Source of the DNA: Bombyx mori
Lineage: Eukaryota > Arthropoda > Insecta > Lepidoptera > Bombycidae
DNA: 64,000 nt
NCBI RefSeq assembly: GCF_030269925.1
Contig: NC_085126.1
Coordinates: 8,496,501-8,560,500 of the forward strand
Reading direction: 5' to 3'
Position numbers and translations under genes: made by a program. The notes below the pieces were generated by a model. That model did not search any database, was not told the origin of the DNA, and saw only the letters and a program-made list of their open reading frames with translations. Shown here piece after piece: positions 41,400 to 50,949 of the stretch (positions are counted from its first letter, which is position 1; the number at the start of each line of letters is the position of its first letter).

Positions 41400-41640
41400 A
41401 TATTTGTGTGCTCAATTAAAACCTTTCTTCGGTCTTCTTCCATTTAAAACCTAAATCTTTTAAAATTCTCCTCAAACTTGTTGCAGACCCTTCAAAACGT
41501 ACGTCTTAATTATTTTTTTTGTAAAGTTGTGCTATAGTCGGCAATTCTTTTTTTGTGATATTTCCGTTTTTATGTATACATCTTTTGATAACACCTTGAT
41601 CAAAGTTGTCGATTCCGGTCACCCTTTTTTCCCTGCCCTT
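41400..41640 (-). pseudogene. DDE transposase N-terminal fragment
   Basis: The minus strand encodes VTGIDNFDQGVIKRCIHKNG, then after a disturbance SATSLRRILKDLGFKWKKTE. It resembles the helix-turn-helix entry (FDxxxIRRxI...LRKxLKELGFKxKK) of insect DDE transposases of the DDE_3 type. No catalytic part is present. Confidence 0.45.
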
Positions 41641-41854
41641 TTCTTTCCGGGTGTACAAAAAACCGCTATCAAACTCGAGCTGGGGTCATTTACAGTCGTT
41701 GCAATTCGTCTCAGACACACCGGTAGCGACTGCAGTCTGCTTTTGGGCTGACTTCAAGGTATACTAAAGGCCTTCCTCAGCTTCCGTCTTCATAAACGTT
41801 AATATATCAAACAACATTTTCCGCGTTTGCTATTTAAAAAAGTGTGGTTATGTT

Positions 41855-42055
41855 TTGTTTTTAAAGATGTTGTCTTCTTTGCAAGAGGAAGACATTGACA
41901 TTGAATTATTAATAGAGGAGGTAGAAAAGACGCCTGCGTTATATGCAAACAATTTAAAGCAATATTCCGATATAATTTTAAAAAGAAGGCCATGGGATGA
42001 AATAGTATTGTTTCCAACAAGAAGTTTTTCACAGGATCAAAAAGAACATGCAGGT
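41855..42055 (+). pseudogene. MADF domain exon, Harbinger accessory
   Basis: The frame from 41867 reads DIDIELLIEEVEKTPALYAN then YSDIILKRRPWDEI, the MADF pattern LIxxVExxPxLYxxxxxxYxDxxxRxxxWxEI. Some Harbinger elements use MADF proteins as DNA-binding partners. The frame runs into a common repeat at about 42100. A BESS-like block on the same strand at 42985 may be its other end. Confidence 0.65.
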
Positions 42056-42102
42056 TATTGTGTTAGCGTTTATTATACTTTATTTATTCAACTTAATGCA
42101 CA

Positions 42103-42180
42103 TAAGTACAATGGCGGACTTAATGCTTGAGGCATTCTCTACCAGTCAACCAAGGGTGGTGTAGAGAATCCTGTGGTAGG
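42103..42180 (+). repeat. Short dispersed repeat, copy 1
   Basis: The sequence aatggcggacttaatgc and gcattctctaccagtcaacc also occurs at 43717-43765. It is a known-looking moth repeat but too short to classify. Confidence 0.55.
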
Positions 42181-42344
42181 TGCATAACTTAATGTGAAAC
42201 ACTTTACTACGTTACTTATTTATAATTATTAGATAAAATTAGGGCGGAATTATTATTTACCTACATTGACATAAGATTGAAATTTAAATGAATTATTGCG
42301 TGTACACTTGTGAATTATGACTATTATTATCATAAGTTACATGT

Positions 42345-42940
42345 TTAGTTATATTTTTTCATATTGCCACGGTACGGATCCTCCATAAAATAAGAAGTAA
42401 AATAATTTCTTATATTGACACAGGAAATGTTTCGATGCCACTGAGGTGTAGACGAATTGCTGAGCGTACATTCGTACGCGGTATCTTTCAATTGAATACC
42501 ATCTCTAACGTGTACATAGTTATGTAATATATAGCAAGCCATTACAATTTTATCACAAAATTCTATGTTAACATCGATAGGTCTGTGAAGAATTCTCCAT
42601 TTATTAAAGTGCATTCCACCATTCGACGTGCTCTTGTTTGTCGATAATTAAAGATTCTTTTAGCAACTGTAAGTCCTCTCTTAAAAAACGGTTGTAAGAT
42701 ATTTTTCAACAGACCATAGGCTTCATCACCTACAATGTGAAAAGCATTATTTTTCCATTTTCATCATTAGGTAGATAGAGTTCGTCCAATCGGAATATTT
42801 AATAAACTCTCTTGATGCATTCTGCCTGTATTCAATTTTTTTTAAATCGTCGAGTCGCTTGCGCTTTTTGTGATCCGACATCAATGTATATGAATTTACA
42901 ATCTGCGTCTACCCATGCCATCAAAACCATAAAGAAATAT
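42345..42940 (-). pseudogene. Harbinger transposase fragment, fourth element
   Basis: On the minus strand VLMAWVDADCKFIYIDVGSQ is the DDE block after the first Asp. After frame breaks the C-terminal block FNKWRILHRPIDVNIEFCDK then IVMACYILHNYVHVRDG follows, as in HARBI1-like proteins. The middle, with second and third catalytic residues, is degenerate. It lies between MADF and BESS pieces on the other strand, an unusual order for this family. Confidence 0.75.
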
Positions 42941-42984
42941 TTTTTATAGTTAAAATAACTAGATACGTATACTTAGATAAGATA

Positions 42985-43480
42985 CTGTGTTTGGTACCTT
43001 CTATGGAGCCAGAGAGAGAGAAACCTCAAGTAACGTGACATCGCTTGACGAAGAAGCAATTAGTGAGAGCGATTCTTTTACACCAGCAATAACACGATCA
43101 AAACAAGAAAAGAAGAAGAATAAAAGTTACGAAGAATCTTTATTAGAAATATTAAGAGATAAAAACAGCCACCAAGACAGCCACACACTATCAGACCCAA
43201 ACAATTATTTCGCGTTATCTTTGGTTCCATTATTAAAGTTGATTCCACCCGATCAAAACATTTATGCACGTATTGCGATTTTGAACATCCTAAAATATTA
43301 TACCTAATCTTCTAGTAACCATAATAATTATAATTCTACTGCTGCAACACAGATTCTTCCTCAACCACAATAACCTCGTATAATTTCCCAACAAATAATA
43401 TCCCCCCAGCCCAACTAGCACCAGCTCGTATACTTCCTCAGCCAGTAATGTCTACAACCCAACCACAATATAAAATTATA
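42985..43480 (+). pseudogene. BESS-like C-terminal exon of an accessory protein
   Basis: It reads EEAISESDSFTPAITRSKQE, a basic stretch (KKKNKSYEESLLEILRDK) and YFALSLVPLLKLIPPDQN then IYARIAILNILKYY, which fits the BESS motif that ends MADF proteins. A Gln/Pro-rich degraded tail continues to about 43480. Confidence 0.6.
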
Positions 43481-43716
43481 AAAATCTTATTTGACGCTGG
43501 CTAATTCACACTGTTTTTTGCATCGTAATGGATCGTAGGTCTCTGAATCGATTCTTGGATCTGATCGTATTCTGTTGAATCGATCGCCTAAAAATCGATT
43601 CAAATTTAGAATTTAGAATTTCAAAAATCAAATAAAAATATTTTGCAATAATTTCAACAAATAAAGCTTTAATGAAATTTACTAATTTATTTATTACACT
43701 TCATGTAAAATTTACA
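43481..43716. other. No gene seen
   Basis: The stretch has several overlapping ATCGATT motifs (43535-43610) and no coding frame. Short, AT-rich and unassigned. Confidence 0.4.
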
Positions 43717-43960
43717 TTGGCGGACTTAACGCCTAAGGCATTTTATACCAGTCAACCAAAGGTAGAGCAGAGTAAATTTACTAAAAAAAAATTGGGAAAA
43801 AAACGTTGGTCTTTCGCTTCTTGGTTCGTAGAATCTACCACCGGATCGGAAACGCGACCCACTAAGAAGATCCGGCGAGAAACTCAGTGGGATGTGTCTA
43901 TGGGTTAATTTACTCGTCGAACGTTACCTTTTATTTTTACGATACAATGACATATTTTGC
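43717..43960 (+). repeat. Dispersed moth repeat, copy 2
   Basis: The words ggcggacttaacgcctaagg and ataccagtcaacc match copy 1. The part cgacccactaagaagatccg and gcgagaaactcagtggg is a phrase seen in many silkworm repeats. The small frame 43672-43908 is probably incidental. Confidence 0.6.
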
Positions 43961-43989
43961 ATTTTCCTCCAATACCAGTGTTTACGAAA

Positions 43990-44935
43990 TAGGACCACAC
44001 ACTGGAGTTAATAGGTGGAGCCATTGGTAAAATTACAATAGGCACAATTATTAAAACACTTGGAGGATTGGTTAAGACCAGAGAAGAGAAAAGATGTTAA
44101 CAGTGACAATGAATGGACAGTGATTAAATCGAAGCAGAAGAAGCATAAACCGGAACTTGAGAAAAGAGATATACTTAACTGTTAGTGAGCCGCTGCCGAA
44201 ACAATTTTCTTTAGCGAAAATGTTTTGCGAGATGAATATTACCGATGTGGACCGAGTAAAATATGTTAACCCATATAAAGTACGTATCGATGTACAGAAC
44301 CCACTGAGCGCAGAGAGGATCGAAAGAAGGTGCAAAGATAGCAGATAAAGGCTGGCGTGTACAAAGAGCTATGGAGAAGAATTTATCGTATGGCGTTGTT
44401 CGCGACATAGACTTGGATATATCCGATAAAGAGATATTTGACACAATATCGTGCCCTAAGCCTGCTGAACTGGTACCCATATTCCACCTCAACTGGCGCG
44501 GTAGCTCGGGCGACGGATGGGTACCTAGTGAGTCGGTGCGGTTATTTTTTGAGGGTGCGTTCATACCTGCTTATGTTTCTATAGGACGGCTAAGAATCCT
44601 CGTGGACTAACACATCTTCCCAGTATCCCAGTGCGGGTTGTGCTGGAAATTAGGACACCCTACAAAGAGATGTCTCACAAATAAAGAAATTTGTCCAAAG
44701 TTTGGACGTAAACATAATAATTGTGAAACCACTTCATTTAGCTGCGTAAACTGGAAAAGGCCACGTATAAAGGCCGTCCTGCAGTTTTGAAAGAAAAAGG
44801 GCTTAGAGAAATTATGTCTGAATTTAATTGCGCTTATAGAAAGGCTCTGACAATTTATATAGCCCCTAGTTCTCCAGTACATGTGCGCAAAAGGTTTAGT
44901 CGAAATGTTCTGAATGCCTTAAAACTTGAAAATGC
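43990..44935 (+). pseudogene. Jockey/CR1-like LINE ORF1
   Basis: Frames read NITDVDRVKYVNPYKVRID and, after a break, NLSYGVVRDIDLDISDKEIF then EGAFIPAYVSIGRLRILVD, as in the RNA-binding ORF1 of insect LINEs. A knuckle, CGLCWKLGHPTKRC, lies at about 44633-44675 (C-X2-C-X4-H-X4-C), with a second partly degraded Cys set just after. The frame from 44787 continues into the ORF2 entry and is cut near 44935 by the CsRn1-like gypsy. Confidence 0.7.
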
Positions 44936-44948
44936 GTTTGCGTACTAT

Positions 44949-45251
44949 TTAAATGATGTCAATTTTAGTAGTGGCTTTCGTGGCGCTGGTTCCTGGTCTG
45001 CTTCTACGCGTGCTTCTTTTCGCCCATTGCATGGTCTCTATAGCCTGTGCATGGATATTTTGCACATGCCTATTTAACCATTTCTTCACTTGAAGGGTAC
45101 ATCGCCGGCATGTGAAGTATACAATTATGCCCATTACTAAAATTCCGACTATGAACCAACTAAAATAATTATGCCAGGTGGCACCTTAAAGGCTTGCGTT
45201 TGCTCCACTCTGGGCAACGATGATCTCCTTTTTCGATATAGTTTTACCCAT
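44949..45251 (-). pseudogene. Small N-myristoylation-type membrane protein, one in-frame stop
   Basis: On the minus strand a frame starts ATG GGT (MGKTISKKEIIVAQSGANAS), with Gly at position 2 and Ser at 6, which fits an N-myristoylation signal. A TAA at codon 22 interrupts it; the same frame goes on with a membrane segment, FIVGILVMGIIVYFTC, then a Cys-Arg-Arg-Cys junction and a basic tail (about 60 residues, ending TTKIDII). The unbroken frame would have 100 codons. It lies just downstream of a CsRn1-like integrase on the same strand, where an env-like or accessory gene of an LTR element would be. I cannot name the family. Confidence 0.5.
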
Positions 45252-45369
45252 TTTACCAGTACGAGTATAAAAATGGTATAATTAAATAGTTGAAATAAAT
45301 ATTATTATTAAAATGAAAAATGACTTGTAAATGATTTAGGTATTACTACTGTACATGATTTTATATATT

Positions 45370-46085
45370 GAAGCTTACAGGCTTTCTACTATTAAGGCTG
45401 GAACGCGTAGCATAAGCGAGCGGCTTATTATCGCTTTCTGCTGCTTTGGTGACTTGAAGTGAAAGTTTATTTTATCTTTTATGGCTATATTTTCGTTATT
45501 TATACACTTTTTATTATTATCAGTCCAGATTTCAGAATAAAATGCTGGTTTTAACCTATCTACAGATATTTTAATTACGCAATTCGGATGTTGTACTGTA
45601 TATACTTTATTATTCCTTTCTAAAACTTAGTAGGGGCCGTCATAGGGCGTTTGCAATGGCTTCTTAACGGCATCATTGCGTAAACATGGCTACAGTTACT
45701 CGTGATATACAAATAATGTGCGACTATCCTTATGTGCTACTTAGGTTTCAAATTACTGATCAAAGTGCGAAGGTGTTCTACATATTGACAATAATTGGAT
45801 ATCTTTCTGCTATTTTCATAAAAATATCTACGTAGCCTTAAGGTCTGTTCATACGTTAATTCGGCGGCACTTACACTAGTATCGGTGTGCGGTGCTACTC
45901 TAAAGTCCTAACAATGCTGTGGGTAATTCTTCGACCCAAGCCTTCGTGTCTAATGTAGCCATAATAATAATAATAATAATATTATTCTAGCCATAAGAGC
46001 GGCTTTCAAAAATCTGTGCCATCTCTTTACCATACCATACTTTGGGGATGGTAGGCAGTAGTTCTTGATGAAATTCAATAATTCA
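45370..46085 (-). pseudogene. pol: CsRn1-like gypsy integrase C-terminal part
   Basis: On the minus strand RTTAYHPQ then VERWHRFLKAAL-like codons hold the catalytic Glu region near 46040-46000. KAWVEELPTALxGLRVAPHT, TSVSAAELTYEQTLRL and the C-terminal domain (LISNLKPK, CLRND-like and KPLQTPYDGPYKV region, DRLKPAF) follow in changing frames. The motif LPTxLLGxRxxxxxD then SxAELVYGxxLRLPG is typical of the CsRn1 clade. Many frameshifts and stops are present. Confidence 0.75.
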
Positions 46086-46342
46086 ACGAATTCAAATCTA
46101 TGGTATCAAAATATAGACATTTAGTCCATACTACATCAAATGGAGTTGTATATTGCCAGTCGAACGAGAATTCGACAAAATCATGGTTTTTCCAGCATCT
46201 TTTTTTGGAAGTTTTACCTGGACGAAATGAAAGTGCAATTGTGATCTTAGCTGTATCAGGATTAAAAATACATGTCTTATTCATTTTCACGCGAAATTCT
46301 CGATTAGTGACCTTCATGAGTGACATTGAAAAAAAAGTCTAA
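46086..46342 (-). other. Unrecognised 83-aa open frame
   Basis: Both strands are open here (minus 46326-46075, plus 46100-46342). The region interrupts the CsRn1-like integrase, so it is probably part of an inserted element. No motif was recognised on either strand. Confidence 0.25.
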
Positions 46343-47383
46343 TCGTAATTCTCCTATGTAAAATCATCTGATGATAATAATTTATACTGTTTAATACAGG
46401 TGTCCTGCAAAATCTATTCATAATTGACTTTATTTCATTTTTATTTGTGTGAAAATACTTATTATTCTTAATAACATATATATGTTATATACTTATATAT
46501 GTTATATGTTATATATATATGTTATATAAGTATATACTTATATTTCTCGAAAAGATATCGACACAATGAATTATAGTCATTAATCACACGATCGATAATC
46601 CAGGTAGGTAGTCACATTAATTTGCCAAATTTTTATTTTATCGTCAAAAAATTCTTATAGGAATATTTTTAATATAAAAAGAATATTATTTAAAATTATT
46701 TGTCATAGTAGAAATAATTTTTATAGAGATCTCAGCTGAAAAATTATATATAACTGTGAACGGGAGTGATTTACGATGTCGCTAACTGTATCTATGTATG
46801 TATAAGCCCTTGCCAGGCTTTACAGACCATGGTTGTTGTTGTAATAATTTAATAACACAGATAGTAATATCTGGAAGCATGTTGTAGACCTAGTAAACCT
46901 TTTATTTTGTAGACCTAGTAATCCCTCTATTCTATCTACAGGGTATGTAAAAAAAATGCCGCGCACTCTGGTGTGTAGACACGCAAGCTTAACGTTATCT
47001 TTTTCCAACTGAAGTATCCCGTCTGTTGTAGGATTATCATACATTCTTGAATTATTTCTTGTTGTGGTTTTATTTTCAATGCTATACAATTGTCGGTTAA
47101 CTGTTACGTTTTTTTGCCGAGTAAAAACACTAGTTCTCTTCCCTTCATATTTATTTTAATTTTTTTACTAGACTAATGAATTATTAAGAGGTTCCTTGAA
47201 TAATTTCCTGTAACCTAAACCACTTTACGAAAAATTTAAGAATTTTTTTATTTCTTTTTAGTTTAATTTTTTCTAAATCTTCAATATCATTATTATTGTT
47301 ACTAAAGTATTTTTAAGTTTAGATTTAAATTTAAAACTGGTAATAATTGAATTCATCATGGGAGTCGAATTAATACTAGTTAT
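46343..47383. other. AT-rich stretch with TATATG repeats
   Basis: The part 46485-46555 is a tatatgttata-type low-complexity repeat. A frame on the minus strand at 47089-46820 has no domain features. Nothing else could be assigned. Confidence 0.45.
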
Positions 47384-47627
47384 TGTACGAGTCATGTATC
47401 GTACAGGGCCAGCGCACACATCATATTGCAGACCGATGCATTTTACGTCAGTCATTCATTTTTCGAGTCAGTTCGTGTACCGCCATCAGCAAGGCGTCGC
47501 GTACTCACATAATGTCATTGTTATCATATAAATAATCATAATCAGCGTACTCGTATCAATAAACAATTAATCAGCATTGGAGTTGTTATCATTATCACAG
47601 CAGAGGGTTGTGCGGACAAACCGTACA
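47384..47627 (+). repeat. 5' LTR of the env-bearing element
   Basis: It is 244 bp and starts TGTACGAG and ends CCGTACA. A polyadenylation word caataaacaattaatcagc occurs near position 47555. The partner is 55142-55386. Confidence 0.95.
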
Positions 47628-47635
47628 TACCTTTA

Positions 47636-47652
47636 TGGTCCTTCGAGCCGGA
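47636..47652 (+). other. Primer-binding site, tRNA-Tyr type
   Basis: The sequence tggtccttcgagccgga is complementary to the 3' end of insect tRNA-Tyr (CCGGCTCGAAGGACCA). It lies 8 nt after the LTR. Confidence 0.7.
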
Positions 47653-47724
47653 TGCAGCATTATTCAGCCTCAACCAGCGGTCCAGTTCAAGTAAGATCGT
47701 CTCATTTGTAATTCAAATACAAAC

Positions 47725-48129
47725 ATGGAAGATATCCTATACACTCAACAACAACTGCTCGAGGCAATAGAGCAGCTTTATACAAATTTCAAAAAAGATA
47801 GTTCCGACCGTAAGACTTCCGACTACCTCAGGCGAAGGCTGGAGACGCTTAACCAATACTGGCAGGAATTTCAGTTTAATCATAAAAAGCTATTAAGCAT
47901 AGAATACATCAAATCTCATTCGTACTATACTAGCAACCAGTACACCATATTTAAAGACAAATACGAACATATCCGTGCTGTAATAACCAATTATCAGCCA
48001 AAAGATGACAGGCCATCAACACCGGTTTTAAAACCAGCAACACTAGTATCAGTTCCCGGAACATCCCAACAGTTGCCAGTTCAATCAACTGGCACAAACA
48101 GTCATACTACAACTTCGTCATGCTCATGA
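47725..48129 (+). CDS. gag: gag N-terminal fragment
   Basis: The 134-aa frame begins MEDILYTQQQLLEAIEQLYT and has a helical region RRRLETLNQYWQEFQFNHKK, similar in kind to the coiled N-terminus of BEL/Pao and related gag proteins. A Pro/Thr/Ser-rich part follows, and the frame switches into env sequence at about 48085. Capsid major homology and zinc knuckles are absent. The start ATG is the first after the primer site. Confidence 0.6.
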   Translation: MEDILYTQQQLLEAIEQLYTNFKKDSSDRKTSDYLRRRLETLNQYWQEFQFNHKKLLSIEYIKSHSYYTSNQYTIFKDKYEHIRAVITNYQPKDDRPSTPVLKPATLVSVPGTSQQLPVQSTGTNSHTTTSSCS

Positions 48130-49739
48130 CGAACTAAAGTACTACAACGAAATGTTAATGAATCAGCATGTCGAAGAACGCACACGGAAGAGACGAGGCC
48201 TCATCGACGGTGTGGGCTATGTTGCTAACAGTTTATTTGGAGTTTTGGATCAACGTTTCGCCGATCAATACAAGCAGGATATTTCTCTTTAAAAAGAAAT
48301 GAAGAACACTTAGGACTCCTGTGGAAAAATCAGACCTCAGTTGTAGAAGCGGAATATAATTTACTCAAAAGAACTGAGGAATCGATCAATCGGCAACACA
48401 AAGTCATTAATCAGCATTTAAACAATTTAACGAAGGTCACTAACATTTTGAACAAAAATCTGCAGGAACAAGAAGTGATGAACGAGCTAGCACTCTCCAC
48501 AATCGTAGCTACAAATATGCTCGCGAAGCTAAAATCGATACAAGATACAATAATCGACACGATAACAGATATCCATCATGGAATATTCAATGTCCATTTA
48601 CTATCGCCGAAGCAATTACAAGATCAACTCCGCATTATTTCCGGACAATTATCGCGAGAGCTATCCTTACCGATGTAAAACATACAGTCGGAACTACCCA
48701 AAATTTATCATCTTCTGAAGGTCAAAGCAAGGGTAACACAACAGTACCTTATATTTGAAATCAGAATACCACTTGTCAGCAGGGAGAGTTATGACTTATA
48801 TCAATTGATATCAATACCACAACAACATGGAAACGCCACAGTCGTCGTCGTGCCGGTATCAGATTACATCGCAATAAATTTACGCAAAGATACTCACTTA
48901 GCAATGTCGGCAAGAGTCATACAACAATGTGTCCAGTACGATGACTTAACTCGTCTCTGTCACTCTCGAAAACCTATTTTTCAATATAAGTCAGAAGACA
49001 GCATGTGCATCAAATATAAGAGCATCAACAGGTGTCTTACAAGCACTGCAGCGTGCCGCAATAATTGGATGGAGTTGAGTAGAACAAATACTTACCTTTA
49101 TTATTGTTGCGGGCAATGTGCACTGCGCGTCATAGGTGAGCATCAGATTACTGCAATACAAGTCGCTAAGGCCGGGGTCATTATTACACTGGATTCTGAT
49201 TGTGTAATTAAAGGTGAAGACTTCACCGTGTTTTCACATAAACCACTACACTCAGAGGTTAAAACTGCGACTGACTTGGAATCACAGCAAATAGCACCGA
49301 TCAATCACATAATCAACGTCTCTGTGCCAGAACTTGAATTCAACATCACCGATCATCAAGGTTCATTTCGGCACATTAAGGGACAGATTGAGGAGATGAA
49401 GTCAGAAAAGGCTTTGTACTATGAAATATCAAGCCATGACATACATAATATTCAGTAATCTACGTGTTGGTTTTGGGTGCTGTGTTGACAGTAATAGTTT
49501 TCCTTTGTCGGTGGTTTTATCGTCGTCGGCAGAGGAGCGCCGACTTAGAGTCGGACTCCGAGGTGCAGCCTCCAAAGGTGCCGGCGCGCAGAGGGTTTGC
49601 CACCTCCGTCGTCGGTACGACGCCACACACAAGAGACGCAAATCATCAGTCGCGAGAAGAGACCATTGAATTGAGGAATTTTAATAGCATACTCAGCAGC
49701 ATAAAGCGGCACGAGAAAACACCTCCAGTGTTTACCATG
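48085..49739 (+). pseudogene. env: env fusion-protein gene of the BEL-like element
   Basis: The second frame reads AHDELKYYNEMLMNQHVEER, then a furin-type site RTRKRRGLID at about 48183-48205, followed by VGYVANSLFGVLDQRFADQY, a fusion-peptide-like block as in baculovirus F and the Env of some insect retroelements. A helix region (48350-48675), a Cys-rich region (CVQYDDLTRLCHSRKP, 48940-49150) and one membrane segment (VLVLGAVLTVIVFLCRWFY) at about 49465-49525 follow. Frameshifts or stops lie near 48290, 48678 and 49457. The receptor-side N-terminus and signal peptide are missing. The last codons continue after the nested gypsy at 54979-55014. Confidence 0.75.
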
Positions 49740-50693
49740 CGACAACTGCTTAGTCTTTCCTTTAAAAAAAAAGAAAAAAAACTAGTGTCTCAGTTAAAAG
49801 AATATATATTACAAAAAAAAAAAAACAGGCAGTTGAGCACACAAATTTGTAGGGTGTGGTTGTACGGCCGATCTGACTCTCCCTCTGTAGGTTACCCTCC
49901 TGAATTCCGGCAGCCAACGGACGTGGGTTGACCCGCTGAAGCACCACGTCTGGACTCCTGGAGGTTTCCTGGGCTGGCTAGATCACCAGGGTACGGGTTA
50001 CTGTGCGGAGATGACCTTTTCAGCACAGACGCAGATTATCAAGCGAAGCAAGAAGCGTGAAAGGCAGCAAGGCATGAACCCTGGAAGCGATAAGACCAAT
50101 TTCACGAACTGGTTTATCTACCTTCCGATCTGGTTGACCAACGAGAACTCGAGCAAGGTACCCACATCTTGTGGCGAGATTATCGTGGTAGTGGACAACC
50201 AGAACGGAGTAAATTCACAATAAAAAATGAAAGCAAAAAAAAACAAGTGAAATATAGCTGTGCATAATTAGCAAAAAAATAGAAAAGAAGTAATGCGTTA
50301 AAAAATAATAATATGCCATTTCCAACTCACCCTAAAAGCGGGGTCGAATCCGTTTATTTTAATCGTGTTAATATTAAACAGCACACGATATTGCTGTACT
50401 AAATATATTTTTTAAATAAATTATTTGTAGGTAAGTCGTCTAGGTTTGAAAACGAACTTTAACTGAACTCGAATACAAACGTAAGACTAATAAGGAAGTC
50501 TAGTGACGACTGCCGGCGGCTGCGCAGTGTCTGCGCCAGCCGAACCTACGTCTCGGGGGGAGGTGGGAACTATTGTTCTCACCTCAGCGGTACAGTCGAT
50601 AAAATAACTGCTTTGAACATTAATACGTTTGTTTTAAGGTTTTTTTTTATCTTTTTATTTTGCAGACAATTTCAGTTGTAACATTACGTTACA
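49740..50693 (-). repeat. 3' LTR of the young gypsy
   Basis: It begins TGTAACGTAATG at 50693 on the minus strand and ends in GTCGCA at 49740. The plus-strand frame 50011-50223 (and its twin 54296-54508) lies inside and is probably not a gene. Confidence 0.95.
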
Positions 50694-50706
50694 TTACCCC
50701 CCGTCG
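50694..50706 (-). other. Polypurine tract
   Basis: The minus strand reads gacggggggtaa just before the 3' LTR. Confidence 0.8.
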
Positions 50707-50949
50707 CGCATAAGGATTTTAATCTTAAAATTAAAATCCGCAATTTTCAAGCGTGTATCAATTTCTTACAATCACCTTTCACACAACCTTTCATACTTCA
50801 CCAACAGTCAAAATAAATCAAATAATATGCAATATTTATAAGACTCCATAGCATAACGAAAGTCATAAGTCTTATCGGCTTACGACTTTTTGCAAGAAAT
50901 GTAAAAAAAGATTTTAATGGGCATGGGCAACAAAAACGAAACGTAACAA

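Noticed and set aside
43672..43908. 78-aa frame with SWFVESTTGSETRPTKKIRRE
   Set aside because: It lies in a dispersed repeat and has no known family; the repeat copy at 42103 does not keep the frame.
46485..46555. Palindromic TATATG tract
   Set aside because: Low-complexity AT repeat; counted as microsatellite-like, not as a member of the perfect fold-back set.
50011..50223. 70-aa frame, repeated exactly at 54296-54508
   Set aside because: It lies inside both LTR copies of the young gypsy, on the strand opposite to its genes. Duplicated only because LTRs are duplicated; no domain seen.
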